A stretch of 64,000 nucleotides of DNA from Thermococcus sp. 18S1 (GTDB lineage: Archaea > Methanobacteriota_B > Thermococci > Thermococcales > Thermococcaceae), in NCBI RefSeq assembly GCF_012027645.1, contig NZ_SNUU01000001.1:434001-498000 (forward strand), read 5' to 3'. Below are positions 9,491 to 17,810 of this stretch, one piece after another (position 1 is the stretch's first letter; every line of letters starts with the position of its first letter). The translations under genes and the position numbers were made by a program. The notes under the pieces are model-generated. The model saw nothing but the letters and a program-made list of their open reading frames with translations, searched no databases and was not told where the DNA came from.

Positions 9491-10353
9491 GCCTCACCCC
9501 CGCAAAATTCGCGGTTGTTCTTCCCGCGGCGGCCCTGACCGCGCTGGCGTATTCCAGCGTCGCCGGGGTGAGCGGCTACGCACTTCCCGCAGCGCTCGCG
9601 GCTATCCTGCTGGGGGTCTTTCTATCCAGCGGCTCCGCCAGCAGGGCCGTCTCCCTCTCAATGACCCTCTACGCGGTACCATACACTATCGGGGCGTCGC
9701 AGTTCCTGCCCGTGGCATTTCCCGAAGCCTACAGGAACCTGGGGGAGGCAATACTGGCCAGCCCGTACTTCTCATCGGTGCTCCCGATATTCGCCCTCGT
9801 CGCCCTGGGAATCACCGCGGACTACGTGGAGACCGCCGAGGAGTGGGAGGGCGTTCTCAATAAGCTGGGCGGGAGAGAAGTGGGAAAGAAGACGCTGCTC
9901 TACGGCCTTCTCTTCCTGCTGGCTGCGTTCGTTCTCTCCCTCGCGGTCTTCTGGCTGGGCAGCCGCCTGGAAATCTCGGCGGCCGGCTCTCTGCTGCCGC
10001 TGATTCTCCTCACAGTGGGGCTGGTCGTCGCATACTCCTCCATCGAGAGCGGAAGCTACAGGAGGGTGGTCGTCGCGGTGGAAACCCCCCCGTTCAACGG
10101 GAGCGTGGTTATCCAGACCCCAAAAAGGACGCTGACCCTGCCTGTGAGCCGCTCCATGGGCTTCGAGTGGGAGACCGTGAGACTGGAGGCCGAAACGGGG
10201 GAGAGACCAAGGAGGGTCCTCCTCAGAACGGGAGAAAGGGAAGAAGTCCTGAGCCCCCTTATTGAAAGCGTCGACCAGGGGGCCCTCTTCCTGCTCTACC
10301 GGGTGGAAAAAGAGAAGGTTAATATACACCGGGGCCGAAGAATAAGGGGGTGA
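9487..10353 (+). CDS. membrane protein of the MoxR/DUF58 operon, fifth gene
   Basis: A 288-residue protein whose first 190 residues contain about six membrane helices, followed by a beta-rich soluble tail that begins at YRRVVVAVETPPFNGSVV. No family is recognised. The start is the ATG at 9487, in an ATGA overlap with the DUF58 gene; the long open frame upstream of it is the shadow of that gene. The C-terminal domain could be extracellular or cytoplasmic. Gene order suggests it belongs to the same membrane complex as the transglutaminase-like protein and the DUF58 protein. Confidence 0.75.
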   Translation: MSLTPAKFAVVLPAAALTALAYSSVAGVSGYALPAALAAILLGVFLSSGSASRAVSLSMTLYAVPYTIGASQFLPVAFPEAYRNLGEAILASPYFSSVLPIFALVALGITADYVETAEEWEGVLNKLGGREVGKKTLLYGLLFLLAAFVLSLAVFWLGSRLEISAAGSLLPLILLTVGLVVAYSSIESGSYRRVVVAVETPPFNGSVVIQTPKRTLTLPVSRSMGFEWETVRLEAETGERPRRVLLRTGEREEVLSPLIESVDQGALFLLYRVEKEKVNIHRGRRIRG

Positions 10354-10358
10354 GAGTA

Positions 10359-10937
10359 ATGGGCAACAACCTTCCAAAGTCCGTTTTGAGGCACCTTGAA
10401 CCGAACGAGGATGTTCTGTTCACAGTCCGCAAGAAGATAAGTGTGGAGAAGCCGAAGTGGCTCATAGTAACTAACAGGAGGATAATCTACCTCGACGAGA
10501 AAATCCTTGGGAGGTACGAGATAAAGGCCATACCCTATCAGAAGCTTGAGGAGGTCACCGTTGAGCTGGGCATCATATCCTCCGAGTTCCTCATAAAGGG
10601 CGAGGAGAACATAAGGCTCAAGCTCGGCTGGATGAACAAGGAACAGGCGAGGAAGACGATAAACGCCATAAAGGACGCCCTGAACGCGATAGCCGTCGAG
10701 CCCGTGACGATAGAGGTCAAGAAGGGCCTGACCCACGAGACGTGGGTTCTGAAGAAGCCCAAGGAGTTCGTGAGCAGGGTCGTCTCGGCCGGGGCCACGG
10801 TCCAGCACCAGCCGGCGGTAGAGAAGAAGGAAGACCCGCTGGAGAAGCTGAAGAAGCTCAAGGAGCTCTACGACATGGGCGTTATAAGCGCCGAAGAGTA
10901 CGAAGAAAAGAGAAAGAAGCTGCTTGAACAGATTTAA
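10359..10937 (+). CDS. PH-like domain protein with C-terminal SHOCT motif
   Basis: A 192-residue soluble protein. The N-terminal 105 residues resemble the bacterial-type PH fold (LIVTNRRIIYLDEKILGRYEIKAIPYQKLEEVTVELG), and the last 34 residues form a SHOCT motif (KLKKLKELYDMGVISAEEYEEKRKKLL), which often occurs at the ends of membrane-associated or oligomerising proteins. The ATG at 10359 is favoured because GGGGGTGAG lies just upstream; a GTG at 10350 is inside that site. A TTAATATA element at 10319-10326, within the preceding gene, is correctly spaced for a separate promoter. The gene overlaps the convergent CGTase gene by four bases. Confidence 0.8.
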   Translation: MGNNLPKSVLRHLEPNEDVLFTVRKKISVEKPKWLIVTNRRIIYLDEKILGRYEIKAIPYQKLEEVTVELGIISSEFLIKGEENIRLKLGWMNKEQARKTINAIKDALNAIAVEPVTIEVKKGLTHETWVLKKPKEFVSRVVSAGATVQHQPAVEKKEDPLEKLKKLKELYDMGVISAEEYEEKRKKLLEQI

Positions 10938-13084
10938 CCCCTTTTCTTCCAGATTATTAGAGCCGCCCCGAGCAGGAGGAGGGCGGCGAGGACGTAGGGG
11001 AGAGGATTCTCTCCAATTGGCCTGTGGATTATTGTCGTCGTTGGCATCGCAACGATGGGGGGCTCATCCCTCAGAACCACAACCGTGGAGTTCACAAAGC
11101 CGTAGAGGGTGACGTTGAGGGGTTCAAGCTCCCCCCATGGAGAGCCGGTGTAGAGCTCCACCGAGAATGCCGTTCCGTTGGGGAGCGGGGCGACGGTGAA
11201 GTAGTAGCCCGTTGAGGACCTGAGCAGGGGTCTCGGCTCGGCCAGCTCCGGTAGGTTGCCCTTAATCCAGAGCCTCCCGGTGAGGTTTGTGGCGTTGATG
11301 GCTATAAGCGCTGGAAGGTCGTTCCCCGAATAGTAGCGCAGCTTTGCCGGTTCGCTGGCCTTCCCCCCGGTTTCGACCACGACGTCGAGCCAGGCATTCT
11401 CAGTCTTCACCTCGGGAACCTCGACGAGTATTTCAGTCGAATTCCACGAGAGAACCCTCGCCTCAACGCCGCCGATGGTGACCCTTCCGGAGGAGCCGAA
11501 GCCGGCTCCACCTATGAGGACCATCTGGCCGGGCTGGGCGATGTAAGGGGTCACCGAACCTATGAGGGGTTCTTTCTGCTCCCCTTCGATGTGGAAGACG
11601 TAGAAGCTGTTGTGCGGGAGTTCCAGGAATGCCTTTCCACCTGAGACCCTCATCTGAGCGCCGGTCAGAGTATCGCGGTAAGTTCCGTCGGGCCAGTCGA
11701 GGTTGAGGGTCAGACCCACGGGCGAGCCCTTGTTCATGACGGCTAGGAGCTTATGGCTTCCAAAGGTTCTCTCAAAGGCCCACACGGAGTAGTTGGCATA
11801 AACCGTTCTGAAGTCTCCAAAGGCCAGGGCATCGTTGGTCTTTCTCAGCTCCGCCAGTGTTCTGATTATCCTTGCCGCCTCGGTTGCGTTGTTGAAGACC
11901 ATCATCGGCCGGTTGTACGGGTCGCCCTTTCCATCCCTACTCACCAGGTAGCTCTCGTCGCCGTAGTATATCACCGGAATCCCGGGCAGGGTCATCGTCA
12001 GTGCCAGGGCCATGTGGAAGCGCTCCACCGCGTCGTCCCGCTTTGCCGCGTTGAGGAAGCGGACGAGGTCGTGGCTGTCGAGGAAGTTAACCTGTTTGTT
12101 CGGATAGACGAAGAGGGAGTAGTAATCCTCAAGCGTTCTGGAGAGGGTTTCAAGGCTTCCCACGAAGCCGAAGGTCCTCACTATGTCCTCCCTTATCGGT
12201 ATGTTGATAACCGGTGAGACGTTGGAGTAGCGGTAGAGCTCGTAGAGGTCGTCGCTCCTTTCCGGCGAGAGTGAGTAGTACTCCCCGTAGATGAAGAGTG
12301 GCCTTTTGGAGTAGAGGCGGAGATAAAAGGCCTCCAGCCAGCCGAGTTCCATGTGCTTGACGGCGTCGATCCTGAAGCCGCAGGCACCTGAATCGGCAAA
12401 GAGCATCGCCCCCTCGGTGAGGTATGAGTCGACCCACGGATTGAGCTGGTTGAAGTCGGCCAGGCCGAAGAGGTTGGCGTACTTGAGGGGAATCCCGGCC
12501 CAGGTGAATATGTTGCCGTTGTGGTGGTAGACGTTCTCCCTGATGCCCGTGTACGGATTCACCGTGGCGTTCCTGGTGTCCCCGTAGTAGTCGGTTACAA
12601 AGGTGCCGTTGTCGTAGAGCGCTCCAAACTCACCGTCCGTCGCCGGGTTGGAGTGGTTGGGGACGTAGTCAACGATTACGCATATACCCCTCTTCCCAGC
12701 TTCCTCCACGAACCTCCTGAAATCCCTCCAGGTTCCAAAGTGCTCCTCGATGCGTTTGTAGTCGCGCGTCCAGTAGCCGTGGTACGGGGCGGAGCCGGAG
12801 GCCATTCTGTTTATGTTGTCATTGAGCGGAGAGACCCATATCATTGAGACGCCGAGGCTCGCTATGTAGTCGAGCTTTTCCGTGAGTCCCTCTATGTCGC
12901 CGCCCCAGTAGAGGCGGTAGCTGGTGTGGGTCGGGTCGTAGAAGGGCTCGTTGTTGCTCTGGTTCCCATCGTAGAAGCGGTCGACCATCACCTGGTAGAT
13001 GACGTCCCGCTCGGGCACCGCATAGGCCCCGGCGGGGGGCAGTATCAGAAGCATCATCAGAATCACAGCTAAAGCTGCCCTCAT
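10934..13084 (-). CDS. cyclodextrin glucanotransferase-like GH13 enzyme, membrane-anchored
   Basis: A secreted GH13 alpha-glucan enzyme of 716 residues with a signal peptide (1-20). The four GH13 regions are complete: DYVPNH (139-144), GFRIDAVKH with nucleophile Asp240, general acid Glu268 (IYGEYY), and FLDSHD with Asp339. The segments NLFGLADFNQLN and AVKHMELGWLEAF, plus an IPT/TIG domain starting at PLIGSVTPYIAQPGQ, point to cyclodextrin glucanotransferase rather than plain alpha-amylase. The C terminus ends in a hydrophobic helix followed by KKRG, so the enzyme is probably tethered to the cell surface. It would convert starch to cyclodextrins for uptake. A Tgr/TrmBL1-type operator precedes the ATG at 13084. 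Cyclodextrin-forming specificity needs assay. Confidence 0.85.
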   Translation of the reverse strand: MRAALAVILMMLLILPPAGAYAVPERDVIYQVMVDRFYDGNQSNNEPFYDPTHTSYRLYWGGDIEGLTEKLDYIASLGVSMIWVSPLNDNINRMASGSAPYHGYWTRDYKRIEEHFGTWRDFRRFVEEAGKRGICVIVDYVPNHSNPATDGEFGALYDNGTFVTDYYGDTRNATVNPYTGIRENVYHHNGNIFTWAGIPLKYANLFGLADFNQLNPWVDSYLTEGAMLFADSGACGFRIDAVKHMELGWLEAFYLRLYSKRPLFIYGEYYSLSPERSDDLYELYRYSNVSPVINIPIREDIVRTFGFVGSLETLSRTLEDYYSLFVYPNKQVNFLDSHDLVRFLNAAKRDDAVERFHMALALTMTLPGIPVIYYGDESYLVSRDGKGDPYNRPMMVFNNATEAARIIRTLAELRKTNDALAFGDFRTVYANYSVWAFERTFGSHKLLAVMNKGSPVGLTLNLDWPDGTYRDTLTGAQMRVSGGKAFLELPHNSFYVFHIEGEQKEPLIGSVTPYIAQPGQMVLIGGAGFGSSGRVTIGGVEARVLSWNSTEILVEVPEVKTENAWLDVVVETGGKASEPAKLRYYSGNDLPALIAINATNLTGRLWIKGNLPELAEPRPLLRSSTGYYFTVAPLPNGTAFSVELYTGSPWGELEPLNVTLYGFVNSTVVVLRDEPPIVAMPTTTIIHRPIGENPLPYVLAALLLLGAALIIWKKRG

Positions 13085-13086
13085 TA

Positions 13087-13103
13087 TATCACCAAAAGTG
13101 ATA
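13087..13103 (-). promoter_or_regulatory. Tgr/TrmBL1 operator (TGM) of the CGTase gene
   Basis: TATCAC-CAAAA-GTGATA is an exact match to the Thermococcales glycolytic motif TATCAC-N5-GTGATA. It lies between the TATA box and the start codon, over the expected transcription start. In this order the motif is bound by Tgr/TrmBL1 in that position to repress sugar-use genes, with relief by maltose or maltotriose. Repression of CGTase when maltodextrin is absent is therefore the expected outcome. Confidence 0.85.
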
Positions 13104-13110
13104 ATGGAGG

Positions 13111-13123
13111 GGGTTTAAAAATC
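13111..13123 (-). promoter_or_regulatory. TATA box of the CGTase gene
   Basis: Reading the minus strand, GATTTTTAAACCC is an AT-rich TATA element with a purine-flanked BRE side. Its centre is about 26 bases from position 13091, the predicted start of transcription, which falls inside the TATCAC-N5-GTGATA operator. Confidence 0.55.
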
Positions 13124-13129
13124 TTCACA

Positions 13130-13792
13130 CTACGGTCTTGATATGTCCCTGAAGCTCAGGGAAACCGTGGAACCCACTATAGAGCTGTTTGAGGCTTTGA
13201 TAACCCGGAGCCTGTATTTGCCGCCCTCAAAATCCCACCGGAGCACCGTGCTGGCAGTTTCTTCGAAGAGAGCGAGCAGTTCCGGGGAGTACCTCTCCAT
13301 CATGTCCGCGTTGAGGAAGTACAGCGCCACACGGCTCTTCTTCCCGACGAAGGTCGAGATGTTGCGGATCAGCCGTATAACCTCATGGCGCTCAAGGGCG
13401 ATAAAGAGCTTGTGGATTCCAAGAACCGGATTAAAAACAACCTCATCCGGGACTATCTTCTCGTATATCTCATCGTAGTACCTGAAATCGAGGGAGTACT
13501 TATCGACCTCCACCCTCCCAAAGACGCTTCCGATGTCCCTGTTGCCCCCTATCTTTATAACCGGGGCATTCCTGAGGCCTTCAAGCTCAAGCCCCATTAG
13601 ATCCAGACGGATGACGCTCTCCGCGAATGCATCCGAGATATCGTCGATTATGATCGGTGTTCCCCGGGCTCTACACCTGCGGCAGACGAGGTAGAGGAGA
13701 AGCTCAGGGGAGGAAATTGCACTGTACTCAATTAGGACCGTCTCACCGGGTCTGAGCCCAAAGAGAACCGAGTCCACAGCGTGAGCGCCCAT
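13130..13792 (-). CDS. DUF257 family protein
   Basis: A 220-residue protein that matches DUF257, a family first defined in Pyrococcus. The N terminus VLFGLRPGETVLIEYSAISSPELLLYL resembles the opening strands of RecA/KaiC-like folds but no Walker A GKT is visible, so nucleotide hydrolysis is doubtful. The function is unknown. The start ATG 13792 is preceded by GGTGATG and by a CCTTTTATAC promoter element. It lies upstream of the CGTase gene on the same strand, but CGTase has its own operator and TATA box in the 45-bp gap. Confidence 0.8.
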   Translation of the reverse strand: MGAHAVDSVLFGLRPGETVLIEYSAISSPELLLYLVCRRCRARGTPIIIDDISDAFAESVIRLDLMGLELEGLRNAPVIKIGGNRDIGSVFGRVEVDKYSLDFRYYDEIYEKIVPDEVVFNPVLGIHKLFIALERHEVIRLIRNISTFVGKKSRVALYFLNADMMERYSPELLALFEETASTVLRWDFEGGKYRLRVIKASNSSIVGSTVSLSFRDISRP

Positions 13793-13857
13793 TGTAACAT
13801 CACCAGATACATTTTACAATGGCAAAGTATAAAAGGTTACCGCGGCGGCGACATGTT

Positions 13858-15147
13858 TCACACTATTTTGCCCACCGCCAGCACCCTCGGGGATACAAAG
13901 GAACTCCGGCGAACCGTTTCACGCCCCACGGTGAGAATCGACCGCAGAACCTCAAAGGCGTTCCCAACGAGCATGTTGTCCCTGAAGGGACGAAGCTCCC
14001 CGTTCTTCACGACGTACCCCAGCTCAACGGTCAGCGAGAAATCGCCGCTGACTGGGTTGGCGGTGTGCTCTCCGAAGACTTTCTTAACCACGACCCCATC
14101 GAAGTCGCGGAGGCTCTCCTTCCCAGGCTCGACCAGCAGGTTGCTCGTTCCTATGTGAGGCATTGTTCTGAAGTCCCGAACCGCGTTGCCCGTGCTCTCC
14201 ATGCCCAGAAACGAGGCGTACGTGTGGTCAAGGAGGAATGACCTCAGCACCCCGTCCTCAACGAGAACAGTCCTTCTGGAGGGGGTGCCCTCACCGTCGA
14301 ATGAGTAGCTCCCAGGGAGGCCCTCGATGGAGGGGTCGTCGATTACAGTAAGTTCCTCCGAGGCAGCATGCTCACCGGGCCGCGAGAACCTGCTCCTGCC
14401 GAAGTAAACGCTGTCGCCGTAGAGGTTCTCTAGTAGAATCCCCAGAATCGCCCAGAATGCCTCCGGCTCGAAAACCAGCTCGCCGGAGTATCCGCCGAGC
14501 TTTCCGGCGGCACCGCTCAGCTCCGCCTCCTCTATGGCAAGATTTATAGCCCGCTCAAGCTCCTCAAAGGGCTGAAGCGAGCGGTACGACTGATAGTAAG
14601 AGCCGGTTCCTGTTCTCCCGCCCCCCTTAACCGCGTATGCGGAAACGCTCATTCCCGTGGAGCGCTCCTCGAGGAAAACACCGTTCGAGTTCGCAACGCC
14701 GTAGGTGTTGACGCCGAAAGCCAGCGAGCCGGAGAGGGTAACTCCCTCACCCTTGAGCTCCGCCATCCTGGACGCGAAGTCGCCCGCGAGGGCGTAGGCG
14801 TCTTCAAAGGGAATTTCATCGATGAGTTTGTCGTAGAGCCCACCGACGGAACGCGGCTTTCCAATTGAGGGGAATCCAGCGAATGGGACCTCGCTTATCT
14901 TCGCGAGCTTTATCGTTCTTTTCACGAAATTTTCAAGGGTCTCGCGGTCGTGGGCGAGTCCCGTGATGTAGGAGAAGCCGAGTTTACCCCTGTAACCGAT
15001 GCGGAGGCCTATTCCCGAGTGGAACTTTCTCTGGGAGCGCTCAAGTCTCTCGCGCTCTATCCTGAAGGAGCCTCCCCTCCCCTTCTCCCAGTAAAGCTCC
15101 CACTCCACGTTCTCGCGCTCGAGTATGCCTATGAGTTCGTCGATCAC
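13858..15147 (-). CDS. pmbA: TldE/PmbA metalloprotease partner
   Basis: A 429-residue member of the TldD/PmbA family, the catalytically silent partner of TldD. It lacks the HExxxH metal motif but keeps the family core, including FRTMPHIGTSNLLVEPG and VLVEDGVLRSFLLD. TldD and TldE/PmbA form a heterodimer that degrades unfolded peptides and processes some peptide modifications. The start is taken as GTG 15147, which overlaps the TldD stop in a GTGA four-base overlap, with a GGGGGG-type site just upstream; an open frame continues 21 codons further but only through the end of TldD. Translation coupling fits the need for an equimolar pair. Confidence 0.9.
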   Translation of the reverse strand: MIDELIGILERENVEWELYWEKGRGGSFRIERERLERSQRKFHSGIGLRIGYRGKLGFSYITGLAHDRETLENFVKRTIKLAKISEVPFAGFPSIGKPRSVGGLYDKLIDEIPFEDAYALAGDFASRMAELKGEGVTLSGSLAFGVNTYGVANSNGVFLEERSTGMSVSAYAVKGGGRTGTGSYYQSYRSLQPFEELERAINLAIEEAELSGAAGKLGGYSGELVFEPEAFWAILGILLENLYGDSVYFGRSRFSRPGEHAASEELTVIDDPSIEGLPGSYSFDGEGTPSRRTVLVEDGVLRSFLLDHTYASFLGMESTGNAVRDFRTMPHIGTSNLLVEPGKESLRDFDGVVVKKVFGEHTANPVSGDFSLTVELGYVVKNGELRPFRDNMLVGNAFEVLRSILTVGRETVRRSSFVSPRVLAVGKIV

Positions 15148-16508
15148 CGCAATCCCCCCACGAGGGCCCTCGTGAGCACATGCGGGCCGCCGTCGTCGAC
15201 CGGAACCCACTGTCCCTTGCCGCAGTAGCCCGGAAAATCAACCTTCAGGTCGTTCCCGATGGCGTGGATGTTTCTCAGGACGTCGAGTATGCCCCCAGAC
15301 AGGGCCACGTCGCGGACCATCTCCTTTACCTCGCCGTTCTCAATCACGTAGCCTTCTCTCGCACCGAAGGTGAAGGTGCCTCCCGCCGTATCAACCTCGC
15401 CGCCCTTGTCGCCGACCATGTAGAGACCGTTCTTGACCTCCTCGACCATCTCCTCAAAGCTCCAGTCGCCGGGCTCAACGTAGGTGTTGCTCATCCTCAC
15501 GAGGGGCTGGTAGTTGTAGCCCTGGGCACGGCCGTGGCCGTTCGGCTCGAGGCCGAGGAGCGCGCTCGTCTCACGGTCGTTGAGGTAGTTCACCAGCACC
15601 CCGTCCCGGATTATCTCGACGCGCCTCGCCTTAACCCCCTCGTCGTCGTACACGTAGGAGCCGAACCTTCCGGGCAGCGTAGGGTCGTCAACGACGGTGA
15701 GACCCTCAACGGCTATCCTCTCCCCCAGCTTACCCGCGAGTATGCTGTCTCCGTTCTTGACCGCGTCCGCCTCGGCGGCGTGGCCGAGGGCCTCGTGGAT
15801 GAAGACCCCAGTAAGCTCCGGGTCCATTATCACATCGAACTCCCCCGAGGGCGGCGAGCGGGCGTGGAGTAGGGAGACGGCTTTTTCCTTAATCACCTCC
15901 GCCCAATGGGGGAAGTCTATGCCCTCCACCAGCTCCCAGCCAGCGGTTCCTCCAAAGCTCTTCCAGTAGGCCTGCATCTCGCCGTTCTCCCTGGCGGTGA
16001 CCGAGAGGGCGATGCGAAGGCGCGGGGTCACGGTCTCTATCTCGCTTCCCAGGGAGTTGAAGTAGAAGGTCTCCTTGAGACCGTCCCCGTAGTGGATGCG
16101 CCTGCTCGAGACGTTATCCCCTTTCAGAAGGGAATCAATCTCCTTCACCAGGGCGAGCTTGTCCTCGATGTCAACCTCCGTGAAGGGCTTTTTGACACCG
16201 ATAACCGCCCTGTCCTTCACGGGGTCACCCAGGTAAATCTCCGAGTTCCCCTTTGAGAGCCTCGCAATTTTCATGGCCGTTTTTATAGCGTCCTCCGCAC
16301 GCCTCATGTCGTTCGCGCTGGAGAAACCCCAGGCGCCGTTGAACGCCCTGACGCCTATTCCCATCTCCGTGTTGAGGGAAAGCTCCTCAAGCTGGCCGTT
16401 CTGCATGCCGAGATGTGCGGCCGTGACACGGGTTATCCTAATCTCATAATATGGTATACCGTAACGTCCCGCCAGTTCCTCGGCCTTTCTCACAAGCTCC
16501 TCCATACG
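15144..16508 (-). CDS. tldD: TldD metalloprotease subunit
   Basis: The catalytic subunit of the TldD/TldE zinc protease, 454 residues from ATG 16508. The metal site is HEALGH (His237, Glu238, His242), with the downstream GRFGSYVYDDEG, LLGLEPNGHGRAQ and MSNTYVEPGDWSFEEM blocks typical of the family. An ATG at 16523 would add five residues. The TATA element CATATAAAGG near 16541 would place the transcript start close to 16515, which favours the shorter protein with GGTG as a weak ribosome site. The pmbA gene overlaps its end by four bases. The promoter faces away from that of the tandem winged-helix regulator. Confidence 0.92.
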   Translation of the reverse strand, partial: RMEELVRKAEELAGRYGIPYYEIRITRVTAAHLGMQNGQLEELSLNTEMGIGVRAFNGAWGFSSANDMRRAEDAIKTAMKIARLSKGNSEIYLGDPVKDRAVIGVKKPFTEVDIEDKLALVKEIDSLLKGDNVSSRRIHYGDGLKETFYFNSLGSEIETVTPRLRIALSVTARENGEMQAYWKSFGGTAGWELVEGIDFPHWAEVIKEKAVSLLHARSPPSGEFDVIMDPELTGVFIHEALGHAAEADAVKNGDSILAGKLGERIAVEGLTVVDDPTLPGRFGSYVYDDEGVKARRVEIIRDGVLVNYLNDRETSALLGLEPNGHGRAQGYNYQPLVRMSNTYVEPGDWSFEEMVEEVKNGLYMVGDKGGEVDTAGGTFTFGAREGYVIENGEVKEMVRDVALSGGILDVLRNIHAIGNDLKVDFPGYCGKGQWVPVDDGGPHVLTRALVGGLR

Positions 16509-16570
16509 CACACCGATGGACATAAAAGGGAGTTCCTTTATATGGGTTGTCATAGAGGACTGGTATAGAT

Positions 16571-16582
16571 GGATGAACCACA
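16571..16582 (+). promoter_or_regulatory. GGATGAACCACA element, copy 1 (regulator promoter)
   Basis: A 12-base element between the TATA-like TGGTATAGATGG (16561-16572) and the regulator's start codon at 16600. The identical 12-mer occurs at 19782-19793, just upstream of the TATA box of the S16 protease gene. Its position here would suit autorepression. No regulator is known for it; the assignment is an inference from the shared sequence. Confidence 0.35.
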
Positions 16583-16599
16583 GGGTTTAAGGGTTGGCT

Positions 16600-17109
16600 A
16601 TGGAGAGGCGTAACGAGATACTCGAAACCATCACGGACAAGCCGGGGATAACCTTCCGGGAGCTGGCGAGGGAGCTCGGGATAGGCATAGGCGACCTGCA
16701 GTACCATCTCCGGAAACTCGAGAAGGAGGGCAGGGTGTTCTCAAGAAAAACCGGCAAGAGACGCTACCTGTTCCCGAAGGGCTTTGAGGAGAAGGCGCAG
16801 AGGCTGCTCATAGCCATATCCACTGAGACCAGGAGAAGGATACTGCTGCTCCTCATGGATGGGCCGAAGAACCAGAAGGAGATGGCAAGGAGCCTTGGAC
16901 TCAGCCAGCCGACGGTGAGCTACCACATGAACGAACTGATAAAGCTCGGCGTCGTGACCGCGGAGAAGGAAAGCAGGAGCGTCATATACACCCTCTCTTA
17001 CGACCCCGAGCTGATAGCAAGGCTGATAAAGGAGTACCGGCCGAGCCTGTGGGAGAAGCTGGCCGACAACCTGATAGACCTGCTGACGAGCGTGGGTGAT
17101 GAAGAATGA
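16600..17109 (+). CDS. tandem winged-helix transcriptional regulator (ArsR-like)
   Basis: A 169-residue DNA-binding protein with two winged-helix domains. The first (about 3-60) reads ITFRELARELGIGIGDLQYHLRKLEKEGRV; the second (about 68-140) reads ILLLLMDGPKNQKEMARSLGLSQPTVSYHMNELIKLGVV with an ArsR-type recognition helix. No metal-binding cysteines are seen, so it is not a metal sensor of the classic type. It overlaps the next small membrane protein gene in ATGA, suggesting that the two act together, perhaps as a membrane-coupled sensor. A 12-base element shared with the S16 protease promoter lies upstream, so that gene is a possible target. ATG 16600 is chosen over TTG 16594. Confidence 0.8.
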   Translation: MERRNEILETITDKPGITFRELARELGIGIGDLQYHLRKLEKEGRVFSRKTGKRRYLFPKGFEEKAQRLLIAISTETRRRILLLLMDGPKNQKEMARSLGLSQPTVSYHMNELIKLGVVTAEKESRSVIYTLSYDPELIARLIKEYRPSLWEKLADNLIDLLTSVGDEE

Positions 17110-17360
17110 TGGAAACCCTACTCGCTATCGTAGCGCTGATCCTTGCGCTGACGCTGGCTGGAATCTCTTTCATCGCGTACAGGAAGAGCCATCTGCGCCC
17201 TGCAATGTACCTGATGATAGCCTTCCTCCTGCTCGCGATCAAAAAGACGATAGAGACCGCCAAACTGGCGGCGTGGATAGAGCGGGACATAGGGCTGGTG
17301 GTGGGTGCACTGGAGGTGGTCGTTCTGGCCCTGCTGGTGCTCTCGCTCTGGAGGCGCTAG
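17106..17360 (+). CDS. small three-helix membrane protein linked to the HTH regulator
   Basis: An 84-residue, strongly hydrophobic protein with three predicted membrane helices (about 4-24, 32-48, 60-80) and basic residues between and after them. The start is ATG 17106 in an ATGA overlap with the winged-helix regulator gene. No family is recognised with certainty. Similar small membrane proteins occur beside one-component regulators in archaea, and tethering or modulating the regulator is a reasonable guess. It overlaps the convergent Usp gene by four bases. Confidence 0.7.
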   Translation: MMETLLAIVALILALTLAGISFIAYRKSHLRPAMYLMIAFLLLAIKKTIETAKLAAWIERDIGLVVGALEVVVLALLVLSLWRR

Positions 17361-17806
17361 CGAACCACCATGACGGGGGGACCTATAAGACCCACTACCT
17401 CCTCAAGAATGCTCCCTATCCTCGTTTTTCCGCTCCTGCCGTAGGCGCCCATGACGACCAGGCTGTAGCCCCCGGAGTTGGCCTCTTCGAGGATCTTTTC
17501 CTTGGCGGAACCCTCAACTATCCTGAAGGAGCAGTTCACGCCCTCCTCGTGGCAGAGCTCCAGGAGGTTCGTCATCAGGTGCTTGATGCTCCTCTTCATG
17601 TCGTCCCATATCTCCTCCTCAAACCTCTCGACCTCCGAGAGGTTCTCGCTGAACATTCCCAGATTGAATGCCATGGCCCTGGCTTCCCTCCTGTCCAGGA
17701 CCGAGAAGAGTATGACCTTTCCCCTCTTCTTCTTGGCTATGGCGATGGCGTGAAGCGCCGCCTTCTGGCTCCACTTCGAACCATCAACGAGGACGAGTAT
17801 CCGCAT
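17357..17806 (-). CDS. universal stress protein (Usp), permease-linked
   Basis: A 149-residue UspA-fold protein. The N terminus MRILVLVDGSKWSQKAALHA gives the conserved Asp of strand 1. The nucleotide loop reads GAYGRSGKTRIGS, with seven residues between the second glycine and the GS instead of the nine of the ATP-binding consensus (G-x2-G-x9-G-S/T), so nucleotide binding may be weak or altered. It is the last gene of a Usp-permease-Usp operon: the permease stop is four bases upstream. Proteins of this type adjust the activity of transporters beside which they are encoded. Confidence 0.85.
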   Translation of the reverse strand: MRILVLVDGSKWSQKAALHAIAIAKKKRGKVILFSVLDRREARAMAFNLGMFSENLSEVERFEEEIWDDMKRSIKHLMTNLLELCHEEGVNCSFRIVEGSAKEKILEEANSGGYSLVVMGAYGRSGKTRIGSILEEVVGLIGPPVMVVR

Positions 17807-17810
17807 GACA

